Shown here in pieces: positions 45,382 to 58,100 of a stretch of DNA of 64,000 nt. The position numbers and the translations under genes are program-made. The stretch is from positions 1 to 64,000 of the forward strand of contig JACNKX010000038.1 in assembly GCA_014381825.1 (NCBI GenBank). Direction: 5' to 3'. Below the pieces are notes generated by a model. That model was not told the origin of the DNA. It searched no databases and saw only the letters and a program-made list of their open reading frames with translations. How positions within the stretch are numbered: the first letter of the stretch is position 1; each line of letters begins with the position of its first letter. The stretch comes from Planctomycetota bacterium. GTDB taxonomy: Bacteria > Planctomycetota > Planctomycetia > Pirellulales > Pirellulaceae.

Positions 45382-45444
45382 GGGGCTTATCACTCGGAGA
45401 GTGATTGCTGCAGTAGCCGTCACTTTCCAAGTGACGAGCCCCCT
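45382..45444. repeat. Twin-hairpin palindrome, copy 4, at the RAYT truncation point
   Basis: GGGGCTTATCACTCGGAGAG..., linker TGCTGCAGTAGC, then GTCACTTTCCAAGTGAC and GAGCCCC. Its left edge coincides with the point where RAYT homology stops. Confidence 0.85.
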
Positions 45445-45603
45445 CGAGCCTCCTACCGCCCGCCAAACGCCCTGGCTGTTACGCCAACCCTCAACCGGGC
45501 TAAAACAAATCAGCGTAGCAATCTTGGCTGTTTATACCATTAGTAGAACCAAGAGTCGCCGTAAACCGTGTAAGAATATTAAGTTAAATCCGCATGGAGA
45601 TGC

Positions 45604-45632
45604 TTGACTATGAATTTTAAGAGATGTACTAT
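45604..45632 (+). promoter_or_regulatory. Candidate promoter of the giant gene
   Basis: TTGACT (45604-45609), a 17-bp spacer and TACTAT (45627-45632). It lies about 475 bp before the start codon, so the transcript would have a long leader containing the hairpin repeats. Spacing and boxes match the other two promoters I propose in this window. Confidence 0.4.
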
Positions 45633-45820
45633 CTTCCCCATCTTTACTGATGAGGGCTAATGTCCTGTTTACGCATATAGACGATCGAATTTATGACATG
45701 TGGGCCAGCAGAATTCTGCTGCATGACGAGCGCTAGCTACGCGCGTTCGTTAGACAGCATTCAGATGCGCAAGAGAGAGCGCTTAAAGCGTTCGGGCAAT
45801 CGAAATGCGCGCGCAAATGC

Positions 45821-45901
45821 AGCCGTCTCTTTCCAAGAGACGAGCCCCGTACGTCGGGGCCTGATCACTCGGAGAGTGATGGCTACTGTACCCGTCATTG
45901 G
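45821..45901. repeat. Twin-hairpin palindrome, copy 5 (split into two half units)
   Basis: The half unit AGCCGTCTCTTTCCAAGAGA... ending GAGCCCC (45821-45847) and the half unit GGGGCCTGATCACTCGGAGA..., with GGCTACTGTACCCGTCATTGG (45856-45901), are separated by CGTACGT-like sequence. Confidence 0.7.
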
Positions 45902-45910
45902 AAGCAACCT

Positions 45911-45973
45911 CGAATTACACCAATCACACGAGTTCAAGACTCGTTTTCGGATTCGTGCGATTGGTGTAATTCG
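45911..45973. repeat. Second type of hairpin, 21-bp arms
   Basis: Arms at 45911-45931 and 45953-45973 are reverse complements at 20 of 21 positions (CGAATTACACCAATC and its complement are perfect), with a 21-nt loop. Its sequence is unrelated to the twin-hairpin family. Confidence 0.8.
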
Positions 45974-46107
45974 TGGATTCAACAATCCACACCGAGTATC
46001 ACGCAAAACTCATAACAACGTTTTTCATACAACCCCAGCAACGAAGCTGACCGCTGACGATCGAAGGCTGAATGCTTTCGGCGCGGCTACCTCCTAAGGA
46101 GATAACT

Positions 46108-49100
46108 ATGTTTCGCAACGTGAATCAAAAGAGTAGCAATCACTCTCCGAGTGATCAGCGCAACCAGGGCAACGAGCACGTCACTCGGCGAGTGACGGCT
46201 ACGATTCGAAACATGTTCGATCGCTTGATGAAAAAAGATGGCAGTAGCAATCGAAAGAACCTCTCGCGCAGCGAACGACGCGCGGCATTCTTAAACGCGT
46301 TGCAATCGCGCACCAGCGCCGAGGTCGCGACTTGGACAAACGCGTTCAAGAACATCGTCAAGCAAGAGAAGCGGCGACAAGCTTCGTTGGTTCAAAGTTA
46401 CTTGATGCCAGCGCTGCAATTGGAAGCGTTGGAAGATCGGAGAATGTTGTCTCCGCTAACAATCTCAAGTAACGCCATCACTACAGGCGGCTTCACATAC
46501 ACTGCCTCTGATTCGGCAGTGGAAGATGTTGACCACTTGACAGTGACCAACGGGGCGACGGTTACAGACAATACTGGCCTGACACTGAATGCGGGTGACG
46601 ACTTGGATATCCAAGTTGGCACTACGGTTGCTGTGTCCGGGGGCGTGCTGACGTTGAATATTGATGCCGGCAATGCCGATGCTGGCGGCGAAACCGCTAA
46701 TTTGTTTGGCACATTTGATACAGCAGGGACACCGATTGCATTGAATGGCGGTAGCGACGGCGACATCTTCAATATTGATGGCAATGGTGGCGTCATTGGA
46801 GATGGAGGCACGGTTGATAACCTCCAGAAAAATCTCGTCATCACCAGTGGCGGTGGTGCTGATACGCTAAATCTGGACGAGAGCGGTGATACAACAGGCG
46901 ACACTGGGATAGCGATCACTGCAACGGGTGCGGGATCCGGGGTGATCAGCGGTTTGACGGCTAGCAGCTTTACGCTGGCGAGCTTTGGCGCAGGGTCAGT
47001 CGCGAATCTGGAACTGAGCAATGACGCCACGACGGGCGATCAAATTACTGTCGCACCTAATACAAATATCGGTTTTGATGTCGATGGTAACGGTCCAACC
47101 GCTGCGGCAGGCGATAAGCTAACTATCGATTTGTCGGGCATAACGGATGCGGTTCTGACACTTCACCCGACGATGCCGCGTTCTGGACGTTTCACATTTG
47201 GCAGTGGCGAAGCCGACATAGACTTCGACGATTTCGAAGAGATCGACGCAACGAACGGCACATTCGAAGTGGCCTTGGATACGGGAATTGGAAACGATGC
47301 GATTTCTATTGAAGAGTCAGCTGGTAAAGTAATCGTCAGACTGGGTGCAAACGAGCTATTTCGTAGCGACGCTAATAACCTGTCGGACATTTTGATTGAC
47401 GGAGAAGGTGGTAACGACACGCTAACCGTTGATCTAACGAACCTTGATCAAACCGATGCACTTCAAATCACGTTCGACGGTGGAGCGGGTGGTTTCGACA
47501 CCTTGGAGATCGTTGACAATGACGGCGGTACGGAAGCAGAAGTCGTTAAACACCGTTTCACAAACTCGAGCGATGGCTTTGTGGATATCGACGTGGATGG
47601 CTCGAGTGGATTCGAGACAACGATCGAATACACCGGACTGGAGCCCGTTAGCTCTATCGTGACGGCAACCACAATCATCTTCGAATTGCCTGCTGGAGCG
47701 ACGACTGCAAAGTTGCAGAATTCTACCAATGGTGGTGAATCGGAGTTGATCAGCCCTGGTAATCACTTTGAAGATACGATCTTTACGAATCCCAGTGGCG
47801 AGCTTGTAATCCGTGGAGGCGACGGCGCGGACACGATTGAAATCGCCGGCCTCGACTCGACATTCGACGCTGATCTAACGATCGCCAGCCCGTTGGGCTC
47901 AGACGATGTGGATGTCGACATAACCGGCGCGATCAATATTGATGCCGGTGCGAATGGCCAAACCGCCATCATCGGAACTACGGCTGATCCTGTTACATCG
48001 ATCGACTTCCAGACGGGTTCATTGCAAACGTCAAGTGGAACGATCAGCTTGCGCGCTACGGGCGCGATTTCTGATAACGACGCCGGCGTGGACATCACAG
48101 CAACCACATTGACCGCCACGGCCGCGACCCTTGGTGCGACCGGCGGCAACAACGCCATCGACACCGACGTCGACCATGTGACCACGAGTACGACGGGTGA
48201 CCAGTTCATCAATGAAGCCGACGGGTTGATCAATTTGAATCTTAACTCCGGAATCAACGACATCACCCTGACGACTGGTGGCACAATCGCCGACACCAGC
48301 GCCGACCCGGTCGACATCACAGCCGACGTGGCGACAATCACGGTGGGCGGCAGCGGAACGTTTGCGACGATGGGCGGCGTCGGCCCCATGATCGACACCA
48401 ACGTCAACGACTTGACGGTCGCCACCACCAACGCCAGCCAGTGGATCAACGAAGCCAACGGCCTGACCGCTCTCAGCCTCTCGGCCGGCACGGGCAACGT
48501 GATTCTGATTGCAGGAGGCACGATCGCTGATACGGATGCCGTGACGGACATCACGTCGGCCTCGACGGACGTCACGTCGGTCGGCAACGTTGGCAGTGGA
48601 CTGAACCCCATCGAAACGGATGTGGACAGCCTGACGGTGGACTCCGGCAACGGCAGCCAGTGGATCGATGAGACGGACGGTCTGACGCAGCTCGATCTGG
48701 CTTCCGGCACGGGCAATACGTTCCTGACGACGGGAGGCACAATCGCCGATACGGACGCCGCGACGGACATCACGTCGGCCTCGACGGACGTCACGTCGGT
48801 CGGCAACGTTGGCAGTGGACTGAACCCCATCGAAACGGATGTGGACAGCCTGACGGTGGACTCCGGCAACGGCAGCCAGTGGATCGATGAGACGGACGGT
48901 CTGTCTAACCTGGATCTGAGTGCCGGCACAGGCAACGTTACTCTGATAGCGGGCGGTTCGATTCTGGATGGCGTGAACGACATTGTTGACGACATCACCG
49001 CTGCCGCCGCGACGGTGACGATTACCGCAGCGGGAGACTTCGGCGCGATGGGGACGGACTTGCCGGCGATCGACACCAACGTCGACGAATTGAGCGTGAA

Positions 49101-52100
49101 TACGTCTGCCAACGGCGGCGACCAGTTCATCAGCGAAGCGGACGGCTTGGACAACATCGACTTGAACGCCGGGACCGGCGACGTGTCGCTGGAAGCTGGC
49201 GGCAACGTACTCGACAACAACGCCGATACGACAGCGGACATTCAGGCCGCGACGGTTTTCATCGACACCTCGGGCGACGTCGGTGCCGCCGCGCCCGACG
49301 CGGGCCTTGACACGGTCGCGACGAACTTAGGCGTCGAGACCTTCTCGTCCAACGGCAATCAGTGGATTCAGGAATTCGACGCTGTGAGCCTCGACGGTCT
49401 AGATGCCGGCACGGGCAACATTACACTCGACGCGGGCGGTGCGGTTACCAGCGAGACGGTCGATGGCATCGCGGACGTGATTGGTGCCATGATCGATATC
49501 GACGTGACAGGCGCTGGCAATGACGTCGGGATGAACGCCGCGAATCCGCTGGAGATCAACGGCGATACGCTCAACGCCACGACCAACGGCTCGGTCGGCG
49601 ATGACATGTTCCTGCTGGAGACGGACACGGTCGCACTGATGACTGTCAATGCCGGCGGGGCGAGCATCAACCTGCAAGGCGGACGCTTTAACGCCAACGG
49701 AACCGTCACTGCCGCGGCGGTGAACGTCAACGCGGGCACGCTCGGTGGAACGGGCACAGTGACCGGCGCGGTCAACGTCGCCGCGGCCGCTACGGTGGCT
49801 CCGGGCCTCAGCCCCGGTGTCGTCAACACGGGCAACCTCGACTTCCTCGACAACTCGATCTTCGATATCGAAATCGGCGGCAACACGCCTGGTAACGGCA
49901 ACGGCTTCCACGATCAGGTCGCCGTGACGGGCTCCGTCACGATCGGCACGAATGTGACCTTGAATGTATCCTCCTTCATGAGCTACGTGCCGCAAGGCCA
50001 GGACGAGTATGTCATTATCGACAACAATGGCAGCGATCCGATCGGCGATCCGATCGTTGGGACGTTCGCCGGGCTTAACGAGGGTGCCGAGGTGGCGATC
50101 CCAGGTGCTGGCAACTTCCTAGGCAGCGGCGAGACGGCTTACATCACTTACTTCGGTGGTGATGGCAACGACGTGGCGATCGTTGTTGCGGACGACTTCA
50201 CGTTCACACCACCACCGAACGTCGGATTGGACGCCATGGAATTGCGTGCCACAACCAACGCAGGTGGCGGAACGAACCTGGAGTTCGTCGTGAACGGCGC
50301 GGTTCTCCAAGCCATCCCGCTCCTCGCGGTCGGCAACATCACGGTCAACGGCCACAACGAGACGAGTGGCGGCGCGAACGACGAACCCGATACGCTGACG
50401 ATCAACTACGGCGGCACCGCCGGCGAGTTCTTCCGGAACATCATGTTCGAAGGTGGAGCGGGCGGCAGCGACACGTTGGTGTTGACGCACAACGCCAGCG
50501 GCGAAAACTTCAACACCGTGACGTCGAATCTGGCCGATCCCAATAGCGGCGCGATTCTCGTCGACGATACCGGTGCTGGGACGAGCCAAACGATCACCTA
50601 CACCGGCCTGGAGCCGATCGACTTCACCGGCACGGACATCGACAACTTGGTGCTGAACTTCACTTCGGCGATTGGTGAGACGATCACCGTGACCGACCTG
50701 AACGCGAACAATGATGGCGACTCGCGGATCACGTCGACTCAAGGCGAATTGCACGACTTTGCAGTTCCGAACACCTCCCTGACGATCTCGACCAACGCGG
50801 TCGCGCCGGGTGCAGGCGATGACATCATCAACGTCGAGGGCCTCGACTCGCTGTTCGGCGTTAATCTGACAATCGACGGCGACGGCGACGATACGATCAA
50901 CTTTCAAACGAACCCGACTACGATTGCGGCGAATGCCGGTAACCCGGGCAACTTGGTGGCCGACGCGATGACGATTAACGTAACCGCCGCGGTGTCGGTG
51001 ACTGATTCGGGAGCCAACATTGGAGTCATCGACCTGGACGCCACCCGGAATATCGCGGTTACGGGAAGTCTTACGTCCGCTAGCGGTGCCATTACGGGCG
51101 ACGCCAACGTGGGTGGCGCAGTCGGCGGTGCGTTTTTTGGAATCAATATTGACGGCAGCGTCACGTCAACGTCTGGCCCAATCACGCTGGATGGCACGGG
51201 CGGTGATACGGGCATTAACAACTGGGGCATCCGGACAAGCGGCGCGACGATCAGTTCGGCCGGACTAATTGACTTGAGCGGCAACGGTGGTGCGGGTACG
51301 CAGCTCAATATCGGTGTTTGGGCCTCTAACACGATGATCACATCGACGGGTACGAATGTCATTAACATCACCGGCACGTCGGCAGGCACGGACTTAGGGA
51401 ACCATGGCGTTCAGTTGCAAGCTGGGACGGTCGTCAGCTCAGCGATCGGCAACATCACGATCATGGGAACTGCCAGTGGCACGGGAATTAACAACAATGG
51501 AATCGATGTCATCGGCACGGTGCAGTCGACAGGTGCGGCGCAGGTCAACTTGATCGGCCAAGGAAGTGGTATCGGAGATTCAAACGGCGTACTTGTTAGC
51601 AGCACCGGAACTGTCAGTTCGAGTGGCGGTCCGATCATGATCACAGGCACGGGCGGCGCAGTTGGCAACGGTGTTGATTTGGCTGCGGGTGGCATGGTCA
51701 CAGCGACAAATGCAGCAACGATCACGATCAACGGCGACGGAAACGGCGTGGCGCCAGACGGGTCGGGCGTGCGCATTGACGGCACCGTCACCAGTGCAGA
51801 CGGAACGGTAAGTGCAACCTCGGAAGACTCCGTCGATTTCGGCGCGGCTGGTTCCATCATCTCGACCACGGGTGTGGTCACGATCACGGGCGACAACGCG
51901 GGTGGTAACAACGCCGGTGCCATCACGATGGCCGACGGAGCTTCGATCAACGGCGGAAACGATCAGGTGTTCTTGACGACCGATGGCAACATCGCGCTCG
52001 GCACGATCACCACCACCAACGCGGCCGATCCTTCGGTCGATATCAACAGCGACAACGGTGCCATCAGTGACAACACGGCGGGCGAAGCGGCCAACGTGAC

Positions 52101-55100
52101 CGGCGGCCAAGCAGTCTTCCGCGCGGCGACGGGAATCGGGGCTCTGGCGGCAGATGGCGACATCGATACAGCGATCAGCACCCTGGCAGCGAATAACGCG
52201 ACGTCTGGCGAGTTGATTATCGACAACAGCGTCGGCGGTTTGCTGACGATTGGGACGGTCGACATCTTGGCTGGCGTGACGAACGCTGGCGCGGGGCTGC
52301 TTCAAGTCACCAACGCCAGCCCGCTGACGGTTGACGACTCGGTGGTGAACAGCGGTGGCGGCAACATCACGCTGGCCGCCGAGGGAACTGCCGCCACGGA
52401 CGACATGGATATCAACGCCAACATCACGGCCAGCGGTGGCAGCGGCGATATCAACCTCTACGCCGGTGATGCCATCGATATCGACGCGGCGGTAACGATC
52501 AGCACGGCAGGAACGGGCGACATTCTGGTCAGCGCTTCGACCGACTTCGCGGCTGGCACTCCGGCCAATGGCTTCACTCCGGCCGGGGCTGGAGACGGCG
52601 ATGTCGTGATGCAGGACGGTTCGACGATCGCGGCCGGCGGCGATGCCACGCTCCGCGGTGCGGGCGACGTTGACTTGAGCCTTGTGATTGGCGGCACAGT
52701 CGTGATCACGGCCGACTTTGACGGGATCGATACTGGACTGTCCGACGGCTCGGGTGAGATTACCGACAACCGCTCTGGCGAGGCCTCCAACGTCACGGCG
52801 ACCGAAGCCGCCTTCCGGGCCGGCAGCGGCATCGGCGATGCGGGTGTGGATGACGATGACATCGACCTCGCCGTTGAGAGTGTCGCCGCGACTACGGAAA
52901 CTGGTGATATCAGCATTCAGGACGACTCGGACCTCGACATTGATACCGTGGATGGGTTAAACGGTGTCAGTATCACGACGGGCGGTGCCGGTGACGACAT
53001 CCTGGTTCGTGTCGGACCGACCGGTGGCAGCCAATTGAACGTTAATCAAAATGTAAGTAATGCGGGCGCAGGAGCCGTGACGTTGGCGATCGTGGCCGAC
53101 AACGGTGTGGACCGATTGAACGTCGTCGGCTCAACGGTTTCTTCGACCGGTGGCGGAATCGTCTTGCTGATCTCCGGCGACAACATCGACCTGGACGCGA
53201 CCAGTGCTGTTTCGACGACCGGCGCAGGTACGATTGATTTAGCGGCGGGCCGCAACTTTGTCTTCGGCGGCGCGCCGACACTCGGCCTAGGAGCCGGCGA
53301 CATCGACATGGCCGACGGTGCCACGATCACGTCGGGCGGCGGCGATGTCACGCTGGGAGCGACACAGAACATTTCGCTGGGCAGCGTCGATGCCGGCGCT
53401 GGGACGGCGATCGTGACAGCGGATACGGACATGGACAACGACGGGGGCATCTCTGACAACACCGCCTTGGAAGCGGCCAACGTCACAGCAGCCTCGGCGG
53501 TGTTCCGCGCGGCCGATGGCATTGGTACTGATCCGGCGGGCGATGTCACGGATTTAGGCGACATCGATACCGCGACCAGTACACTTGCGGCCAGCAACAC
53601 CACTGCCGGCAACATCTCGATCGACAACTCCGTCGGCGGACTGTTGACCATCGGCACCGTTGATGGGTTGAGTGGCGTGACGAACACTTCCGGCGCGGGG
53701 TCGGTCGACATCCTTAACCGCAGCCCGGTTCTCGTGGCTGCCAACGTGTCGGCCAACGGATCGGTCACGATCACGGCCAACGACAGCAACGCGGCCGGCG
53801 CGACGGACAACTTGACCGTGAACGCTGCGATCTCGGTTACTTCGAACGCGGCCAACGTCATCTTGAACGCGGGCGACGATGTGCAGTTGACTGGCTCGAC
53901 CATTACCGCGGCCACTACGATCACCATCGATGTCGACATCCCGGTTGCTCCGCTGAACACCGTCGATCCAGATGGTTTTCCGGATACGACCGGTTCCACC
54001 GTCAACATCAACGACGCCAACGTCTTGGTGGCTCCTGGTGGAACGTTCATCACGACGGGCGACGACAACGACATCATCAACTTGACAGCACAAGCCGCGT
54101 CAGCCGTTTTGGTCGACGGCAATCCGCCGATTAACGGCGCGCCCGGCGTGCCTCCAGGCGACATCTTGAACTTGACCGTGACCGGACTACCTGATGCGAC
54201 CCTTGACCTGATCCCACTGACCAATGGCGGCTATGCCGGAATCTTCACGACCAGCGCAGGTGCGTTACCAGTCAGCTTCATCAGCATCGAAGAGTTTGAC
54301 ATCATCGGCGGCCCGGTCGATTTGCGCATTCGCATGGACCTGAGCAATGATGTTGATCTTGGCGCGACCCCAAGCGGAAACTTCCCAGCGGGTGCGTTGC
54401 CGTTCAATTTACCTGCGAGCAACGGCTATGGTGGCGCAACCACGGGCTTGGGCGATACCGTTCCCGATCGAATCACCGCCGAAGTCATCGCCGCTGGCGA
54501 CATTCGCTTCACGGTAACGGACTTAGTTACGACGTCGATTGTCGAGCCGGAGGTTGCTGATATCAACAGCTTGACGGTGATCGGCTCGACGGACGCCGAT
54601 ACGCTTGAGCTGACCGATACTGGAAACGGCTTGCCAACGTTTGGTGGCCAAGCTCCCACGGCTCACGCAAATCCTGCCTACCTGGCCGAGACGCATACAT
54701 CGCTCGACGCTTTCACTCTGGCCAACGTCAGTATTAACTTTATCGCTGGCGGAACGGCCAGCGTCGATGAAATTGAAATCGCGTTGAATGGTGGCGCGGT
54801 TGATGTTGGTTACTACGTCGACGACGACGCACCAGCCAACAGTGGCCTGATCAACGTGGCCGCAGGCACCGCGGGCGATTTCCGATTGTCCTTCGAAGCG
54901 TTGGAGCCCGTCAGCATCACGGGAGCGGGTAGCGGCACGTTAATTGTCGATGCATCGGCTCTACCAGCCGTGGCGGCAATCAACATCGACGATGACCTCC
55001 ACACGACAGGGCCTCTGGCGCTGACAGCCGCTGCCAACGATGGTGTCTCGGCAGTTTCTGGTGACTCGACCTTCGAGACGTTGCAGTTCGGTGGCTTTAC

Positions 55101-58100
55101 TGGATTGAACGTGCGTGGTGGTGGCGGGGCTGCTGAGACAATCGACTTGATCTCGATTGACAACGGAACTTCGTTGACCAGCATCGTGCTGGACGGCGAC
55201 AACACGACCGACAACGACGCGAGCGATGATACGCTTCGTGTGCAGGCACTTCCTGCAGCGATTACCGCGACGTTGCTCGGTGGTTTGGGCAACGACCAGT
55301 TCTTCGTTGACAACGAGACTCTACGACCTCGCGCCGGCGAGAATCCGGCGACAGTGGTGGCTGATGGATCACTGGACCGAGTCTTGGGGCCGGTTATCGT
55401 ATCGGCTGCCGTATCGCCATTGGTGGCGACCGATGCCGAACAAGGTGGTACGGATACGTTGTACGTCGATGACCGCAGTGATGATGCGGGCGACACCGTT
55501 CAGGTCACCAACAATTCGATCGATGACATCACCGGTCGGGCTAATGGTGGCGACAACGATATCGCCTATGGTGCCGGCGACCAGATCGAGACGATCAACA
55601 TCATCACGACCGACCTAGCGGCGGATAACATCAATATCCAGAGTACGTTCGCCAACTCGATCTACAACATCGACACCGGCGTGGGTGGTGCGTTTGACGA
55701 CGTGGTCAACGTCTCGTCCGACGCGGCCAACCTCATGACCCTCAATACGACGAACCTGGATGGTATCCAAGGCCAGATCAACCTGAGCTTTGGTAGCGGT
55801 GTGGCTGGAACGCCCGCGACGGAATTGCATGTTTCCGACTTTGGTGACAATACTAGCGCAACCTACGACTTGATCCTTAACACTGGCATGACGGAGTTGT
55901 ATTTCGACGATGGTCCCGCCGCGACGAATCAAGTACCGTTGACGAGCGCACTGACTGGCACGCCGGATCTGCGATACAACGTCAACCTGTCGACGATCAC
56001 GTTGCCAACGACAACCTTCTTTCGCAACACCCTAAACAGTTTGGCCAACTTCGAATTGATCGGGGCGGACCACAACGACGCTGACAATACGTACAACATT
56101 TACAACACGACGGCCACAGTCAGCAATACGATCAGCGACGGCGACGGCTCGGTCGGTGCTACAGGAACCGACAACCAAGCGACGTTCAATATCCAAGCGA
56201 CGGATATCGCCGCAACCGGCGCAATCACGGAAGGTATTCAAGGCGGCGCTGCCAATCGTTTCAATGGCTTCGATGGTGCCGATACGTTTAATCTGTTCCT
56301 GGATGGTGGACAGAATTTGCCCATCGCGGCCAACACAACGTTAGTGATCGATGGCGGTGAATTGGCAGGACTGCCCGCATTCACGAATCGCGACATTGTC
56401 AACCTGAACACCGGTGCGAATCTAACTGCGGTCGCGACCGCAACGCCCGTCATTACCCCCAACGCCGACGCGGCGGCTCGCACGGGCATCACGATGACCT
56501 ACGCGAACCCCGGCAAAACTCGTGGTGATATTAACATCACTGGCTTAGGTGCTGACCCGAACCTTGACGAAGTCGATGCTACCGGAGTCGCTGGCAACGA
56601 TACGCTGGTCGACGCCTTCCGCGCTGTGTTGGTCGAGCAAGTGAACTATTTCGGCAGCGGGGCAACAGATGACGAAATCACGGTAACCGGTACGACCGCA
56701 AATGACGTATTGTCGGTCACACCGCTGACGACTAGTTCGGCCAACGTGTTCCTCGATGGAACACCGATGATCGATCCGAGTACCGTCAATCCAGACCTCA
56801 ACAATCCCGGTATCGCTGGTGCCTCGAACGGCCCAGACCTTAATCTCAATGGCCTCGATCAGGCAGGTGGCCTCTCGTTCCTTGGCGGTGGTGGTGCGCA
56901 GAATCAACTGGTGATTAACGCACCGACCGAGAACAACAACGGTACGGTCAACATCGGCGCACCACTGGCCGCGTCCGGTTGGGACGGCTTCCCAGACGCG
57001 GGAGCTGACAATACGACCGACCTGAGTACACCAGCAGGTGGTAACTCGACGGTCCGCGATCCCGGTTGGGCTTTCGACGACATCGACATCAACGACCAAC
57101 GTGTGACCATTACCAACGTAGGTACCGGTGACGGTGCTGCGGGTGGCGGGAATGGCCAGTCGCCTGTCGGTCAGATGATTCAAACCAACTTCGACAACAC
57201 AACATTTGGTGCGCCATCCGGAACGCCTCACATCATCGTTAATACGGGCGAAGAGAATGGGCAGCGAACAACCGGTGCCGCGGCGGCGTTGCTGGCCGAC
57301 GATATCACCGTGCAACTCTCGCTAATGACGCACTTCCAGATCAACGGTGGCGAGCCACCGCTGCCGGGCGTTGCCCCGTTGGTCGGTGATCGCTTGATCG
57401 TCGCAGCACTGGCTGGCGGCAATATCAACCTCTTCTCCGACGCTGGTGCTTCGAACAACGATGACGACACGCAGGTCGGACCGAACAATCCTAATGTGTC
57501 GATCACTTCGACCAACAGCGGTGGTTCAAGCTTGCCGGCAACTTGGAACAGCATCGAGCTTGTTACGACGCGACCCGACGACGCGACCGAAGAAGTTAAC
57601 ATCTTCGGTGATAACGATCCTGATGGTCCCAGTGGTCCGCTTCCTCCAGGAACTGGCAACGCGAATCTAAACCAGCAGGACGAAGTAATCGTTCTGGGTG
57701 CCGATGTCGATTCGCTGATCACCGATCCTGGTATCGCCAACCCTGTTGACGCGGATGGTGCCAATGAGATGTTTGTATTGATCAACGGATCGAATCCGAT
57801 TGGTGTATACAACACGCGTTTTCTGAACATCGAATTGGCAGGCGGTGACGACGACCTGACCCTCGACCCATGGGCCGAGGATACGACCGGCGGTTGGAAC
57901 GTTGACGTCATGGTGGATGGAGGACTCGGCGACGACGACATTTTCTACGGCAATGTTGAGCGATTCGCTGCTAATATCCTCAACTCACCGCAGCCTCAGC
58001 CGGGTATCGTCTTCGTCGACGATGCGCCGGACGGTAGCCGTTCGGGTGTCAGTGAAGATGTCGTCGTTGCTCCGGCGACTACCGCAGGTGCTGGTCAGAT

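Larger units (their letters stand above)
45445..46107. other. Long upstream region of the giant gene, 660 bp, no gene seen
   Basis: Frames here (for example on the plus strand 45693-46097) have no family resemblance and run across repeats. The region holds a candidate promoter at 45604, twin-hairpin sequence at 45821-45901 and a separate hairpin at 45911-45973. It ends with the ribosome site of the giant gene. Confidence 0.6.

Noticed and set aside
45693-46097. 134-residue plus-strand frame before the giant gene
   Set aside because: It runs through a twin-hairpin repeat and a second hairpin, has no family resemblance, and its end lies in the leader of the giant gene.
43555-46202. CRISPR-like array of short repeats
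   Set aside because: The units are internally palindromic pairs at irregular distances with genes between them, with no regular spacers and no cas genes.
47763-49241. 492-residue open frame on the minus strand and many similar minus-strand frames up to 63854
   Set aside because: They are antisense shadows of the giant plus-strand gene: Ser/Val/Pro-rich translations without start context, caused by the repetitive GAC/ACG/GTC codon use on the plus strand.
48091-49475. Tandem DNA repeat as a non-coding satellite
   Set aside because: The repeat period is a multiple of three, the frame is preserved, and differences between units are largely conservative at protein level, so it is coding.
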